In this document: piece after piece, positions 36,601 to 47,490 of the stretch
Layout of the letters: each line of letters starts with the position of its first letter
Position numbering within the stretch: the first letter of the stretch is position 1
Assembly: GCA_004794785.1 (NCBI GenBank)
Contig: SJOL01006416.1
Location: 327,119 to 391,118, forward strand
Direction: 5' to 3'
DNA: 64,000 nt
DNA from: Opisthorchis felineus
Taxonomy: Eukaryota > Platyhelminthes > Trematoda > Opisthorchiida > Opisthorchiidae
The notes under the pieces: model-generated
What the model saw: only the letters and a program-made list of their open reading frames with translations
The model's database searches: none
What the model was told of the DNA's origin: nothing
Made by a program: the position numbers and the translations under genes

Positions 36601-39276
36601 GACACCTATGATTTGGTTGAAGTGCAGTCGTACTGTGACAGAAACAGATTACAAACCCAGAAAGTTTCAAGTCACACACACACATAAGATAAACCATGCC
36701 TGACATTCGACAGTAACCCGTTCACACAGCACACGTTGTATGTTACTTCTATGTTACACTGAGCAGTTCAGGGTGTCACCTCATTCGACAACCACAAACA
36801 GTTTTACCGATTTTCACTGGTTGGACCTTCTTATTTGTTAGCGTAGCAGAAGTAACTAGCATTTGCAGCACTTGATTTTGTTCTGCACCCACCTGCGAAT
36901 GTAAACTTTCTCTGAAATTCGGAGGCTGAAACACAGAATTCGGTTGGTGTTTAGAATCCAGTGAAAATCGTTTGAGGCAATAGCAGTTATGTGGATCTGC
37001 GTTGCTGCCAGGCAAATCATAGCGAAAGACACGGCCGAGGTCGAAACAAACACGGCAGTCGTCACAATGAGTTTTAGTGATTTTTACAACCCTGAGGACA
37101 TTTTGATTTGTCTCGCAGTGTTCTCGTTCTGCTTTAAACTTGTGCGCAACCTTCTTGGTACAGCGACGGACGTAGCAAAGCTAGGTTTCCACCACTTGTG
37201 CTTCCCCGAGAAAAAACCTGGTCTAAATGTCTCTGCTTAGGCCGAAATAGCTACCTTGATCCAATGCGAAAGAACCGTGGTTTACTACTTCATTAACTAA
37301 TTTTGTCGCAAGTAGCAAATACTACTGGGTTTCAGGACAACGAGCTTCGTCATTGCCGATGAATTGTCGTACAAACTCACAAGCAGTCCTCTTGTTAGAT
37401 ACTAAAGTATCCGTTCCAACTGATCAAAGTTTGCTCAACACACATACGTGGCCGACTGGATTTCTTTACTGGACTTGCTTTTGCTTTTTTACTCTATCTG
37501 CCATACTGTACACCAGTCAGTCGCTCAGTTAGCTAATCTGTTCGTCGAAAACCACACGGTCCGATGTTTCTATGCCCTCACTATATTCCTACTCAGTTTT
37601 CCCCGGTGGTATCTGGTCAGACAGCATTATCATATCCTACTAGATTGGAAAACTGTTTGGAAATCGGTAAAAACTTCTCTGTGTGATTATTCTCGCAGTG
37701 TATTGGACAGCTTCTTGCTAGTGAAATTGTCCTAGGGTAAAGAAGAGTAGGCAGCTCGTCGCTAAGTTACCACTGATAGAGTCTTCTAGTGAAGAAAACA
37801 TTAGTAAGCGAACTTCAAAAGTTGTGAGTAAACGATTTGCCGTCCGCGGTAAACAAAGCGCAACGCCCACCAGACCAATGCAGCGCAGCTGGAGCTTCTT
37901 CTCTGCTCGCTTTTTAGAAGAGACTACACAGATGAAACTTCCGTATGGGGTTTACATACACAGGAGGTAACAGATTCTACTGCCAATTTTTATGTTATAA
38001 TCAGACAAACAAATGATGGTCTGTTTTGAAGTACAAATAGCAGAAAATTAAACCGACCAACGTGAGAGGACAACTGGGAAGTCCGAGGCCAGCGGGCAAT
38101 AATTTTTTTGAAATATTACAGATGAATTTGTTTGCCATTGTGAAGTGATTCATGGCTCTATATGTAAATAATTGTATCCTGATTGAATTGTCTAGTGGAT
38201 GTTTGTTGTGCGCTCGTGGGTGTGCGGCCCGAAAAAAGCAACAAATCAGCAAATGGGGTTAATTCCTTCGTCGGTTACTTATATCGGCTTTATACAAAAA
38301 ACGGGGAAATACTCACGGACTGATTGGTTGATTAAATGTCATTGACTAAAAGCCAGGAACGTGCTATACCAAATCGGATTTACTATTCTACACTCATTAC
38401 CACTTCATTAGTTAATCAGTTACGGCTATCGTCATTCAAATTTGGTGGTTACTATGACCAAATTATGTCCACGTGCAGCCATTTTCACGTAGTTGTCTGA
38501 CTGGACGTCCCTGCCGAAAACTGTCAAAGTAAGATGAGCTGACACCGAATGTCTCATAGCTTTCAGGATGGTGACACAGCACGACATCGGCAATCTCCTT
38601 GGTGTTGCCAATTAGCTGTTGGTGAACGATTCCTCAACGTGTCTGTATTTCGAATTTCGAAACGGACTTTATTCAACCAAGGAAGATTAAGGAGCAACAG
38701 CCACTAACATTAAAAGCAATCGCAAGCTCATTACGCGCAAATGGCAATGCCATGGTGTTGCTTCCTGAAATTGCTCTCTGGTGAGACATCAGTAAGTCTG
38801 ATATAGATAGCAGACACCTAAGTTTTAGACGCTCAGATGAGAATAGAAAGTAATATGTGTTTCGTAGACAGTGGGTCCATTCGGTTTACAGTGGAATCTT
38901 TTGGGTTTGTATGCTAACAAACTGGGCTCCTGCACAATGAAGAACAAGTGATTTAGTCTGCTTTCTGCAAAAGCGAAACACCTAGGAGAAACAAACTTCA
39001 AGCCTAACCTAGGACAGAGCCCATTTTAAGCTTTCCAGACAGACGCCTTCTAAAAGAGACAGGTTTAATTAAAGAGATAGATAGCATCTCTTGAAGCTGG
39101 GAATGTGCATGGGATTTCTGCCCAATAGAGACCAGTTGCAAGAGAGATCATAAAGCTAACTTTGCCAGAAAAATACTTTTAACTGTGACTGGCGCTGAAT
39201 GCTAACCAGACTGAGCAGAGTAGCTAGCTGTCCTAGTTCGCGTCTTGTTAATCCGTCTATGTATTTGAAACTGAAC
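36601..39276. other. Unassigned sequence
   Basis: No recognised gene. Overlapping hydrophobic frames at 36,776-37,240 on both strands cannot both be real and neither carries a complete motif. A tiny CA run is at about 36,673. Confidence 0.45.
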
Positions 39277-39671
39277 ATATTACTCATAAGGTTGCTGAAA
39301 CCCGTTCAACACCCTCCGACCGGCTTTACCCGTCTTAAGGACCACGAGGTAGCTGTAGCCCCCGAAGTTGCCTCAACGTCGTGTTCTATTTGTACCCAAA
39401 CTGGACAGAGTTCGAAGAATACTCACATTTGCACACAAAGTTGCTTTTGACAGGAGACTCAGCTGAAGCCGGCTGAATCTCTGGTTTATTATGGTTTGCT
39501 CTAACCGAATGTGCTGCACCAGGTCGCCTCATAATTTAGATGGTAGGATATTCGAGATATCGCAATACATTTTCTCGACTTAACACATTATTTATAAGGT
39601 TGCTGACAATTCTTTGACAGCCCACGACCAATTTTGTCTGTCTTAGCTCATCAGAGGAATGCAGTCCCTGG
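39277..39671 (-). repeat. R-family repeat, tandem locus R5 (about 1.3 units, 308-bp period)
   Basis: Two module-A copies in the same orientation begin at CTCATAAGGTTGCTG (about 39,284) and TTTATAAGGTTGCTG (about 39,592). Matching bases are offset by exactly 308 bp. Between them lie module B (TTTTGACAGGAGACTCAGC) and module C (AATGTGCTGCACCAGGTCG, then TTCGAGATATCGCAATACAT). This gives the unit A-B-C on the plus strand, or C-B-A in ribozyme sense, and shows that units join head to tail. The first ribozyme core (around 39,306-39,365) is heavily mutated (CTCGTGG in place of CTGATGA). Confidence 0.8.
39616..39666 (-). pseudogene. Decayed hammerhead ribozyme in the second R5 unit
   Basis: CTGATGA is intact on the minus strand (39,654-39,648), as are GTGGGC (39,625-39,620), the outer GAC/GTC pair and the cleavage-site GGTC. 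The GAAA box reads CAAA, the 5' stem I strand is ATTCCT rather than GCCTAC, and the stem III palindrome is TTGGT. Not expected to cleave. Confidence 0.6.
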
Positions 39672-40349
39672 TTGCTCGTCAATTTTGCGTTCATATAGAA
39701 CATACTGCGACATCTCGAATGTTGTTGTAGCGTGGGATGTCAGGAAATCAGCGGTATTCGATGCTCGCGAGAATGTAGTGACGGCACACGTCGGTTCTGA
39801 AATGTGTAGATATGGAAATTGGTATTATCCAATCCACACGGCACACAAAGCACACATTCACACAGGTTGGGTGACACGGGGGAGAAGACCGGAGCGTGAC
39901 AACAACACACGTGTGTTGAAAACGAAACCGAAACCGGATGTGTACAAAAGTGAAACAACATGGTATGGAAACAGTCAATGGGTTTCGTCGGGTATACCTG
40001 TAATAGAGAGAAGGAGAGATGCATATGTATTAGGTCATATGATAAACACGTGTAAGCAAGCACAGTCTAGTTTCAATTGCGTTACATTGTACAAACTGGA
40101 AAATGGAGCGGCCTTTTTGTAACACATTTAGGTTAAAAGTATGATAAACGGGAAAGTCATCTGGGGTTCATTTGTGCCTTTCGTTGAATCCAAATTAGTG
40201 TGCTCTTCCGATCATTTTGAAAATGAATCTGATAGAAATACACTGCGTCCAAAACTCAGTCCTTACGGGCGTAGGATGCATGAAGACAAATTGTTCATAC
40301 GAATGCTGAAAAGCGTTTCACACTTACCAGAACGTAAGCATGAAGAAGT
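39672..40349. other. Unassigned sequence between R5 and the BEL element
   Basis: A 162-codon plus frame (39,634-40,122) begins inside the R5 repeat and has overlapping minus frames. No family is recognised. It is most likely a chance frame. Confidence 0.4.
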
Positions 40350-40354
40350 CAGGA

Positions 40355-40781
40355 TGTACTTCTTTTCCCCCGGTCAAACCCTTCTCTTGTGTGAGCCTAC
40401 TGTTTACTGCGTCTACCTCAGACTGGATATACATTGTAACCCCTCATGAACCTTTCAACCCTTGACATGTCGAACCAATTTGGTTGACCATCTTTTACGC
40501 GCGCTTTTTGACGTTTTGCGTTACCGCGTGTTGTGCGAAAGCGTGTGTCGCCAATTAGGACCGATTTGCCGTCTTCTCCGGGCTTTCTTTGAGCTTGCAC
40601 TACTTCGTGCAACAATATAGACGGAAACCCCCATAATTCGAGATTTGTACCCCTTTTCGTTAAGTATTTTATACACGTAGTACCGCATTTCACTGATAAA
40701 TCTCAAGAATCCACGATTTCTGGCTTGTGATTTTGCGCGTCACTCAATTGGGCTTTCCCGAATACGTCAAAGTATTCTACA
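40355..40781 (+). repeat. BEL/Pao 5' LTR
   Basis: Begins TGTACTTCTTTTCCCCC and ends GTATTCTACA, 427 bp. It aligns to the 3' LTR over its full length. The first 340 bp carry roughly 50 substitutions and a few small indels (hand count), but the last 88 bp (40,694-40,781) are identical to the other LTR. The minus strand is open for about 90 codons, as in the 3' LTR, but here a one-base insertion in a C run (near 40,632) splits the frame. Confidence 0.93.
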
Positions 40782-40942
40782 GTACTCAACTTGGACCATT
40801 TCCTATTGGACCCCGGGAAGACTACCTCTAACGAAGATGTATAATCTTGGAAGCAAATCGTGCGAAAGAGCCAAGACCCGATCCCCTCTTGGAGAAATTT
40901 TTGACGCTGATCACACGCCGTCCACATCCTAGGTGAACCGTT

Positions 40943-42083
40943 TTGCCAGCCCATGTTTTTTTCCCCTCGTCATTGCCCACCAAAGCCAGTAAGGCAAATA
41001 GCGTTAGGTCTAGCAGGTTTTCTGCACGACAGTTAGACGCTAAGCTTGAGAGAGACGTTTTAGAGGGAGAATTAGCAGATAATTTGCGACAACTGGAAAC
41101 TAGTAAGAAGAGGGTTGAATCGAAACGTAAAGCACTGGCCAGTCTGCGTCTGGAAACTCACCAAAGCTACTCATCGGAGGATGAGCTACAGTCGGATGGC
41201 CCCGCCACGAAACAGGCTGGCACTCTAAAGGATGCATTTAGTCGCGATAAAGTTTCCCTGCAATCTCCTATGTCAACTATGGCGCTTCCGAAGATAGAAA
41301 CAAATAAATTCGACGGAACTCCGCGTAAGTTTCGGAAGTTTATGGAAAACTTCCAAGTGAACGTCGCTAGCAGACTTGTTGACGACACACAACGACTAAT
41401 GCATCTTATCCACTATTGCGCCGGCGAAGCCAAGGCAGCAATAGAAGACTGCGTGTTGCTAACAGAAAGCGACGGCTTCGTAAAAGCAATGGATATCCTT
41501 CATAAGGATTTCGGACGGCCCCATGACATGGCGCAAAGCTTCATTGATAGTATACTGGTCGGAGGCCCCAATGCTGCTGAGGACACCGACGCACTAAGGA
41601 AGCTAGTACGTGAAATGCACAGTTGCGAGATCGCCCTCACTTGAATTGCTCAACAAACCTAAAATGGATTGTGATGTGGCTTCCCAGGCATCTCCAACGA
41701 GAATGGGCGAGCTAGCTGACAATATTCTATAAGAACGAAAAGAGCCGTCCTCTCACCAACTGGCTCAGTTTCTTGAAAGACATCTGTCCGCAGCAACAAA
41801 TGTGTATGGACAGCTAGCTAGTGGCGCTAACCAAGTGTCCAGTAGAGGTGTGGATCATACTAATCGACGCACCAAGTTCTCTGGCCCACACGTTAACGCC
41901 GTTGCATCTAAGGTTCTGAGTTGTCCGGTGTGTACGGCCCTTCACTCCTCATGCGATTGTACCGCATTCCAGGCCACGTCTCCAGAAGAGAAACTTTAGG
42001 CGTCGAGGGAACGTAAGCTGTGCTTTAATTGTCTAAAACCCAACCACCGAGCAGACAGATGCTGAGCCCCCAATCACTGCAAC
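40943..42083 (+). pseudogene. gag: BEL/Pao gag (capsid and nucleocapsid), frameshifted
   Basis: The first open part (40,943-41,644) has a basic start, a coiled-coil-like stretch (ELADNLRQLETSKKRVESKR) and then a DUF1759-type capsid block (KFDGTPRKFRKFMENFQVNV, then IHYCAGEAKAAIEDC, then ILHKDFGRPHDMAQSFID). The frame then breaks near 41,642. The expected continuation (IVMWLPRHLQREWAS) is in a second frame and the nucleocapsid in a third (from about 41,735). Zinc-binding motifs follow: CPVC…C near 41,922 and the CX2CX4HX4C knuckle CFNCLKPNHRADRC at 42,021. In-frame stops are TAG at 41,997 and TGA at 42,063. Gag packages the RNA genome in the particle. The initiator was not proven. Confidence 0.85.
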
Positions 42084-44255
42084 GTGCCAAGATGTGGCAA
42101 ACGCCATCATCGGTTACTGCACATGGACAGCTACGCGAAGCCATCCACTTCGCCCACTGCTAATATAAACTCGAATTCAGTGGAAGTTCCGTCAGCATTC
42201 CTAGGGTTTCTTCCAGTGCGCGTCGTCGGACCCAATGGCGCCGTTCTACCCTATGCACTTTTGGACAGTGGATCAGACTCTACTTTTGTGTCGCTCAAAG
42301 TCACTGACCGGATTGGGATGAAGGGTACCCCAACGGAACTGGAGTTTAATTCGATCAACGAAACGTCAAAGAGGAGCACAACAGCTTTTAGTTTGACCAT
42401 TGAGTCCTTGAACAATGATTATCAGACGCATGTAGAAACCGTGTATTCGACGGACCAGCTACCCCTGATGAGACCAACCGTACCGTCTCGAGAGTTCCTT
42501 CGTCGCTGGCCTCATCTGCGAAACATTACGCTCCCTCGGATAGCATCCCAAAAGGTGCCTATTCTAATAGGTACGGATGTACCAGATGCACACTGGGTGA
42601 TAAAGCAGCGTATGGTGACCAGTAAGCAACCGCATGCATCATTAACGGTATTCGGCTGGGTCGTCTTTGGTCCATCGGGTATCGGCGGTAGCAGAACCAC
42701 CACAATAAGCTGCCTAAGTACGCAGGAGACTATAAAAAGTGACGTCCCACGTTTGTTTGAACTCGAGTTTAATGATCAAAGACCAAAAAGGGGTATATCT
42801 ATGTCGATCGAGGACAAACAAGTGCTAAGTCTAGCGAAGCAATCAATCAGTCTCTTGAACGGTCACTATCAGGTCCGGCTCCCATGGAAACGTGACTTAC
42901 TTACATGTGACTTACCGGAAAACAAACACGTAGCCGAGAAGCTACTAAAGTACCTCCGACTCCGCCTACTAAAGGACCCAAACCCCTTGCGGCTGTATAC
43001 AAACATTATATCGGAACACGAGGCCAATGGCTACGTCAGCAGGGCCCCGACCGACCGGCCTGATGGACGTCAATTCGTCCCTCACCATCCTGTTTTTAAT
43101 TCGCACAAACCGGGGAAGGTGAGGATAGTATTTGATTTTGCGGCGAAGTCTGGAGAACTGTCGCTGGATGACTGTTTATATTCTGGACCAGATTTGACGG
43201 ATGACATCACCGGAGTTTTGCAACGATTTCGTTTGAACGATATTGGATTGTCTGCAGACATCGAAGAATTGTTCTCGCAAGTTCGTTTGAAGCCAGAAGA
43301 TAGGGCGTCACGAAGCTTTCCATGGTATGCCGACGGTAACTTAGAGCAGACCCCGGAGGTCTACGAACTCAATGTTCACCCGTTTGCAGCGACGTCCTCG
43401 CCATTTTGCTCAACGCTTACTTTGAGACAAACTGCTTATGACAACTGTGAATCGTTCGATGAAAACACTACTAGAGCCGTGGAGAAGAACTTTTACGTTG
43501 ATGACTGCTTGGTATCGGTCGATTCTGCCCATCAAGCCCTTAGGCTGGTCGACCAGCTGTCTAGATTGTTGAAAAAGGGCGGCTTCCATCTGCACAAACG
43601 GATAAGCAACAGCGATGAGGTTTCCTCTCAGATACCGGTACACGACCGTGCTACTGACCTGGTGTCTTTGAACTCATTACATCCTGACATACACAAGACG
43701 TTAGGACCCTATCGGTGTGTCAGGACTGACAGCGTTAAGTTTAAATTGGCCATACAGGAGCGTACAGTGACCAAGCGAGGTATTCTCTCGTGTGCGGCTT
43801 CCTTATATGATCCGTTGGGATAAGTCGCGCCCCTGCTGCTGCAACCGAAACAGTTGCTACAAGAGCTTTATCGATCAAACTGTGGCTGGGATGAAGAAGT
43901 TAATCAAGCCATTCAAGATGCTTAGAAGAAATGGAGAAATGACATCCAAATAGTCGAGTCATTAGTCATCCCTAGATGTGTCAAACCTAAACAGTTTGTT
44001 ATCGAACATCAGTCGCTGCATATTTTCTCTGACGCATCGGAAGTTGGTTATGGAGCCGTAGCCTACCTGAGATGTGAGTCGCTACAAGAGGTTCATTGCA
44101 GCTTTTTGATGGGAAAATCAAGAGTAGCACCTCTCAAGTCAGTTACTATCCCGCGCCTCGAACTTCAGGCTGCTGTATTAGTGGTTCGATTAAGGGGACA
44201 CCTAGTGAAGCAGCTCGAAGCCTGGTTCCACAACACATACTTTGGACAGACTTAA
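42084..44255 (+). pseudogene. pol: BEL/Pao pol: protease, reverse transcriptase, RNase H
   Basis: Continuous with the nucleocapsid frame. CNVPRCGKRHHRLLH closes the zinc region. The aspartic protease active site is LLDSGSDSTF (about 42,255). The BEL protease-RT linker follows (VPILIGTDVPDAHW, then TVFGWVVFGPSG). RT motifs are KVRIVFDFAAKSG, then GLSADIEELFSQV, then the catalytic FYVDD at 43,491-43,505. The open frame stops at TAA 43,821 after SLYDPLG, but homology reads on in frame through a TAG (43,923) into RNase H (LHIFSDASEVGYGAVAYL, then VTIPRLELQAAVL). At about 44,253 the frame shifts. Catalytic residues survive, so the damage is mainly stops and shifts. Confidence 0.9.
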
Positions 44256-46055
44256 TGATTGTGATGCACTATATTTTTAGCACAAGTTCGAGGTTTGAAA
44301 CCTTTGTGGCCAACAGAATTAGCTTCATACACGAAAACACCAACGCTTCGCAATGGAGACATGTTCCGGCCAACATGAACCCTGCCGGCTGTGCCTCACG
44401 TGGCATCCGCAGAAAACATTCTCAGCTATTGAAGCTCTGGATTCAACGTTCCGAGTTCCTGGAACTCGGTGAGCAGTAATGGCCTAAGACTGACAACGAA
44501 CAACTTTAGCATAAGGCCACAGACCTAGAGTTGGAGAGGGCCGCCACAGTTTTAGTTACCGCGACAGCCAACCTCCCAACAGATGTGTTGCTCTCATACT
44601 ATTCATCGTGGGTGAGGCCACGGCGAGCGGTAGCTTGGTTTATCAGGTTCAAATCTTACCTCCGCAGTAAAGGAGTTGGTAAGGGTATTGATCTTAAGAG
44701 TACTCTGCGGCTCGACGGACTGAACGAGGCAGAACGATCGATATTGCGGCATGTTCAGCTAAAAACGTTTCCCTCGGAGCTTAGTACAACTTATAAGCTC
44801 GACTCGAAGCCATCTAAAGGGATATGTTGGAAATCGCCTATTTACAAGTTACATCCGATTGTTCTCAATGGTCTGCTATGTGTGGGTGGTCGACTGAGCA
44901 ATAGTACTCTGCCAGAATTCACAAAACACCCTATAAGCCTCCCAGGAGATCACCCAGTAACGCGAGGCATCATTAATCACTATCATGAATTTGAAGGTCA
45001 TATTGGCACTTCGAATACTCTGGCAGCTATAAGACAACGGTATTGGATGTAAGGTGCTACCACAGCTGTCGAGCGACTCATCAGGGGATGCATGGAATGC
45101 AAAGTAAGGTCAGCTCTCCCATCCGAACAATTAATGGCGGACCTCCCAGTTGCCAGAGTAAAGCCAGAATACCCCTTTGCAGTGACAGGTGGCGACTACT
45201 TCGGACTGTTTCAAACTCGCGAAGACCGTATTACGAGGAAGCGGTATGGCTGTATGTTTACATGTTTGCAGACCCGTGCGATACATGTAGAGGTGGCTTA
45301 TTCGCTCTCCACTGACTCATTTCTCATGGCATTTTCTCGATTTATCAGTCGACGAGGAACTCCAAAGGAGGTGTACAGTGATAGAGGCACTAATTTTGTT
45401 GGGGCAGAAATGGAGTTGAAACAACTCTTGAAGACGTTGGACTGCAGCATATTGCAGGCCGATATGTTACGACGACAAGTTGACTGGCACTTTCATCCCC
45501 CTTATGCTAGCCACAGAGGTGGCATCTGGGAGAGGATGATACTGTCGGTTCGAGGTGCTCTACGTGCAGTTTCTCGGGAGCAGGTGTTAACAGATGAACC
45601 GTTGACGACATCTAACGGAAGTGGAACGAATACTGAGCAACCGCCCATTGGTCCCAGTGCTAGATGACCCTGATAACATTAATGCATTGGCCCCGGACCA
45701 CTTATTGCTACCGCAAGTATCATTCGTCCCTATTGACGAAGATCCATGACTACGGCACCGATATACTCAGCAGTGGAGGCAGAGTCAATTGATGGCCGAC
45801 ACGTTCTGGCGCCGCTGGCGGAGAGGACAGCTTCCATTGCTTCAATCGCGGCATAAGTGGACGACTCTCAGAAGAAACATAAGAGTGAGTGATCTGGTAT
45901 TCATACTTGGAGAGCAACACACACGCGGTACCTGGTCGAAAGGAATTGTAAGAGCCACTATACCTGGGTCAGATGAGTGCGTTAGGACGGTGGGGCTCAA
46001 GACTCCCGACGGTTCAGTAACCAGAGATATAGGGAAGATATGCATGTTAGGGTGA
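44256..46055 (+). pseudogene. pol: BEL/Pao pol: RNase H end, integrase and C-terminal domain
   Basis: A new frame carries the end of RNase H (SSRFETFVANRIS, then WRHVPANMNPAGCASRG). Stops lie near 44,477 and 44,510. Next come the integrase HHCC zinc finger (HYHEFEGHIG … CMECK, with TAA at 45,050) and the DDE core: D in GGDYFG (about 45,193), D in VYSDRGTNF (about 45,380) and E in HRGGIWER (about 45,530). Near 45,607 the frame shifts again and LTEVERIL, NRPLVPVLDDPDNI and PDHLLL follow. A stop at about 45,748 precedes the C-terminal domain at 45,789-46,055 (FWRRWRRGQLPLLQSRHKW, then VGLKTPDGSVTRDIGKI). Integrase would insert the cDNA; here it is not expressible. Confidence 0.88.
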
Positions 46056-46208
46056 GCGGGTGAGCAATAGGAGCTCGGTCACCGTAGGGAACACGAAAGA
46101 ATGTGGGAGGTAACTGCGGCTATTGTACCTTTTTCGCCTCTCATAGTCGCTAGTGTCCAGTGCCGAGTGGGGGCATTTTAGGAAGGCATAGCTGGCTTTG
46201 GTGGGTAG

Positions 46209-46638
46209 TGTACTTCCTTTCCCCCGGTCAAATCCTTCCCTTGTCTGCGCCCGATATTTACTGCTTTTCACATCATAGACTGGATGTGCATTTGTAGGCC
46301 CTCATGAATCTTTTAACCCTTGACATGTCGAACCAATTTGGTTGAACGTCTTTTACGCGCGCATTTTGACCATTTGTGTTACCGCGTGTTATGCACAGGC
46401 GTGCGTTGCTAATTAAGATCGATTTGCCGTCTTCTCCGGGCTTTCTTTGGACTTCCACTAATTCGTGCAACAATTTATACGGAAACCCCATATTTTGAGG
46501 TTTGTATTCCATTTTATTGAGTATTTCATACACGTAGTATCGCATTTTATTGATAAATCTCAAGAATCCACGATTTCTGGCTTGTGATTTTGCGCGTCAC
46601 TCAATTGGGCTTTCCCGAATACGTCAAAGTATTCTACA
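46209..46638 (+). repeat. BEL/Pao 3' LTR
   Basis: Begins TGTACTTCCTTTCCCCC and ends GTATTCTACA, 430 bp. It pairs with the 5' LTR. Divergence is concentrated in the first 340 bp, and the last 88 bp (46,551-46,638) match exactly. Its minus strand holds one uninterrupted frame of 96 codons (46,563-46,273). Confidence 0.93.
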
Positions 46639-46643
46639 CTGGA

Positions 46644-47163
46644 TGTATATGGTAAATTGAATGCCTTGATACGTAGTCAAGTGTTTCATATTTTAAACCG
46701 GTGTTTTTCGGCACACGACCGCCTGTTTTATACTACTGTGTATAAACAGTTTGTGTCTGTTTTACGGATTTGAGGTGGAACTCCGTTTGGTGGCACTTGC
46801 TTCAAAAGCGTCAACAACACTGTTTGATACACTACTATGTGCTGCGCTACGTCACAAGAATTGTACTAGCCATCTACAAAACACCGCCGGAGCCTCTTAA
46901 AAAATTGGTAGGATTGCTACTTTCGCACACTGGTCATTGACACGGATTTGTTTATAACGGGTGATTTCAACCACCGGACAACTCTGTGCATGGTTGATGT
47001 GCGACATGCCATTGCCCCTGAGCTACCTATAGCCAACTAAAGTTGATGTGCGCCAGGTACAGTATGATCACGGAATGACCCTTGGCGACAAATTTAAAAC
47101 CAGTGATACACTATTACGAAACAACAGCCGATTGGGTCAGCCAAACCTGCACTCTGTCCATTT
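46644..47163. other. Unassigned sequence 3' of the BEL element
   Basis: No gene or repeat recognised. Confidence 0.45.
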
Positions 47164-47342
47164 GAGATTTCCTCATGTAAATGAGGCCAGTCTATGCTGG
47201 GAAGCTGAGCAACACCGTACAGCCGCATCATCCTTAATGAGGGTTATCAGCAGCGGGCATTTCACGAAATTTTATGAAGTTTCGAAACCTCAACCTTCCA
47301 GCTACTGGTCTGAACGCCTAATCTACTGGTCAAGAGCGACTT
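47164..47342 (-). mobile_element. tRNA-derived SINE (family S), copy S2
   Basis: On the minus strand, a decayed A box (TTGACCAGTAGATTAGGCG) is followed by a B box (GAGGTTTCGAAACTTC). The body (TTTCGTGAAATGCCCGCTGC, then GTACGGTG, then AGCATAGACTGGCC) ends at GAAATCTC. It aligns with S1 throughout. Beyond the tRNA head, 47,343-47,490 also resembles the flank of S3. Confidence 0.65.
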
Positions 47343-47490
47343 GTCAGCATTGTGAGTTACTTGCATTTTGACGGGATAGAGCACCACTCATCCTTCAACA
47401 TGGAGACCACAACGCCTGGTCATGGACAGACTGGCCCACCAAGCAACGACTTTTCAGATGGAAGCTTTACTCGTCTTGTGAAATCGGTGA
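47343..47490. repeat. Extra repeat segment shared with the S3 flank
   Basis: The stretch from about GATAGAGCACCACTCATCC to ATGGAAGCTTTACTCGTC is similar to 49,890-50,015 (TGTAGCACTGCTCATTCATC to TTGAAGTTTCACTCACC). So S2 and S3 share sequence on both sides of the tRNA-like head. Either the SINE is part of a larger element or the two copies come from one duplication. Confidence 0.5.

Larger units (their letters stand above)
40350..46643 (+). mobile_element. Full-length BEL/Pao LTR retrotransposon, decayed, with target duplication
   Basis: The element spans 40,355-46,638. It is flanked by CAGGA (40,350-40,354) and CTGGA (46,639-46,643), a 5-bp target-site duplication with one mismatch. Both LTRs start TG and end CA. 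Domain order between them is gag (DUF1759-like), zinc knuckles, aspartic protease, reverse transcriptase, RNase H, HHCC zinc finger, DDE integrase and the C-terminal BEL-specific domain, which is diagnostic of BEL/Pao. At least four frameshifts and about eight in-frame stops make it non-autonomous. No convincing tRNA primer-binding site or polypurine tract was identified. Confidence 0.95.

Noticed and set aside
36776..37240. Minus frame with a serine-rich hydrophobic stretch resembling a GPCR transmembrane segment, and an opposing plus frame
   Set aside because: The key motif (DRY-like) is absent, only one segment is present and both strands are open.
39634..40122. 162-codon plus frame
   Set aside because: Starts within the R5 repeat, is overlapped by two minus frames and has no homology I can recognise.
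40782..40830. Possible tRNA primer-binding site after the 5' LTR (two TGGACC strings)
   Set aside because: Neither starts at the usual distance with a clear match to a tRNA 3' end, so not annotated.
42512..42703. Minus-strand frames inside the BEL pol region (also 41,167-41,388, 43,410-43,643, 45,842-46,045)
   Set aside because: Shadows of the plus-strand polyprotein.
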